5,162 nucleotides of DNA from Terriglobia bacterium (GTDB lineage: Bacteria; Acidobacteriota; Terriglobia; UBA7540). Shown here in pieces: positions 5,135 to 5,162 of this stretch (its first letter is position 1; every line of letters begins with the position of its first letter). Position numbers and translations under genes: made by a program. The notes beneath the pieces were generated by a model. The model did no database searches. It saw only the letters and a list, made by a program, of their open reading frames with translations, and was not told the DNA's origin. The stretch covers positions 1 through 5,162 of the forward strand of contig JASHTR010000356.1 of assembly GCA_030040455.1 (NCBI GenBank), written 5' to 3'.

Positions 5135-5162
5135 GGAGTGCGGGAGCTTGCTCCCGCTTTCC
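5135..5162. repeat. REP-like palindrome at the right edge
   Basis: GCGGGAGC (5140-5147) and GCTCCCGC (5150-5157) are exact reverse complements around two T residues. Flanking GGAGT and TTTCC extend the stem imperfectly to the window edge, so the element may continue. It sits upstream of the small secreted protein gene. From memory, GCGGGAGC-type palindromes are common REP-like elements in soil bacteria; copy number here cannot be seen. On the plus strand it ends in TTT and might weakly terminate transcription. Confidence 0.55.

Overview
The window is GC-rich, tightly packed bacterial chromosome. The gene content suits Acidobacteriota or a related soil lineage: a Tat-exported Gfo/Idh/MocA oxidoreductase, a TIM-barrel sugar isomerase/epimerase, a secreted gamma-glutamyltransferase, and small palindromic or heptamer repeats between genes. 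The phylum is an inference from protein style and intergenic repeats; no rRNA or other marker gene is present.

Layout from left to right. Positions 1-313 (minus) hold the N-terminal 104 codons of a sugar phosphate isomerase/epimerase that runs off the left edge. Its ATG overlaps by one base the stop of a complete gamma-glutamyltransferase gene, ggt (313-2001, minus). A 130-bp gap (2002-2131) is unusually rich in inverted repeats: two mutually exclusive 9-bp stems, a separate terminator-like hairpin and a purine-rich degenerate repeat. Next is a Tat-signal Gfo/Idh/MocA oxidoreductase (2132-3421, minus, GTG start). A 101-bp divergent control region (3422-3522) separates it from a second, cytoplasmic Gfo/Idh/MocA oxidoreductase (3523-4554, plus). 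A degenerate heptamer repeat arranged as an inverted repeat, with T-runs, fills the gap to a convergent gene for a small secreted protein of unknown function (4651-5091, minus). A REP-like palindrome lies at the right edge.

How the genes may work together: two sugar-type dehydrogenases facing each other across one control region, plus a sugar isomerase/epimerase, suggest oxidation and rearrangement of a sugar, polyol or glycoside, one oxidation step outside the cytoplasmic membrane and one inside. The two oxidoreductases differ at the cofactor-selecting position (Asp versus Ser-Arg), so they may use NAD and NADP respectively. The gamma-glutamyltransferase would act on glutathione or other gamma-glutamyl compounds in the periplasm; its place between the sugar genes is not explained by known pathways. 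I found no defence system, mobile element, CRISPR array, tRNA or rRNA. The points most worth checking are the 2042-2088 foldback, the divergent palindrome at 3475-3494, and the altered catalytic triads of the oxidoreductases.
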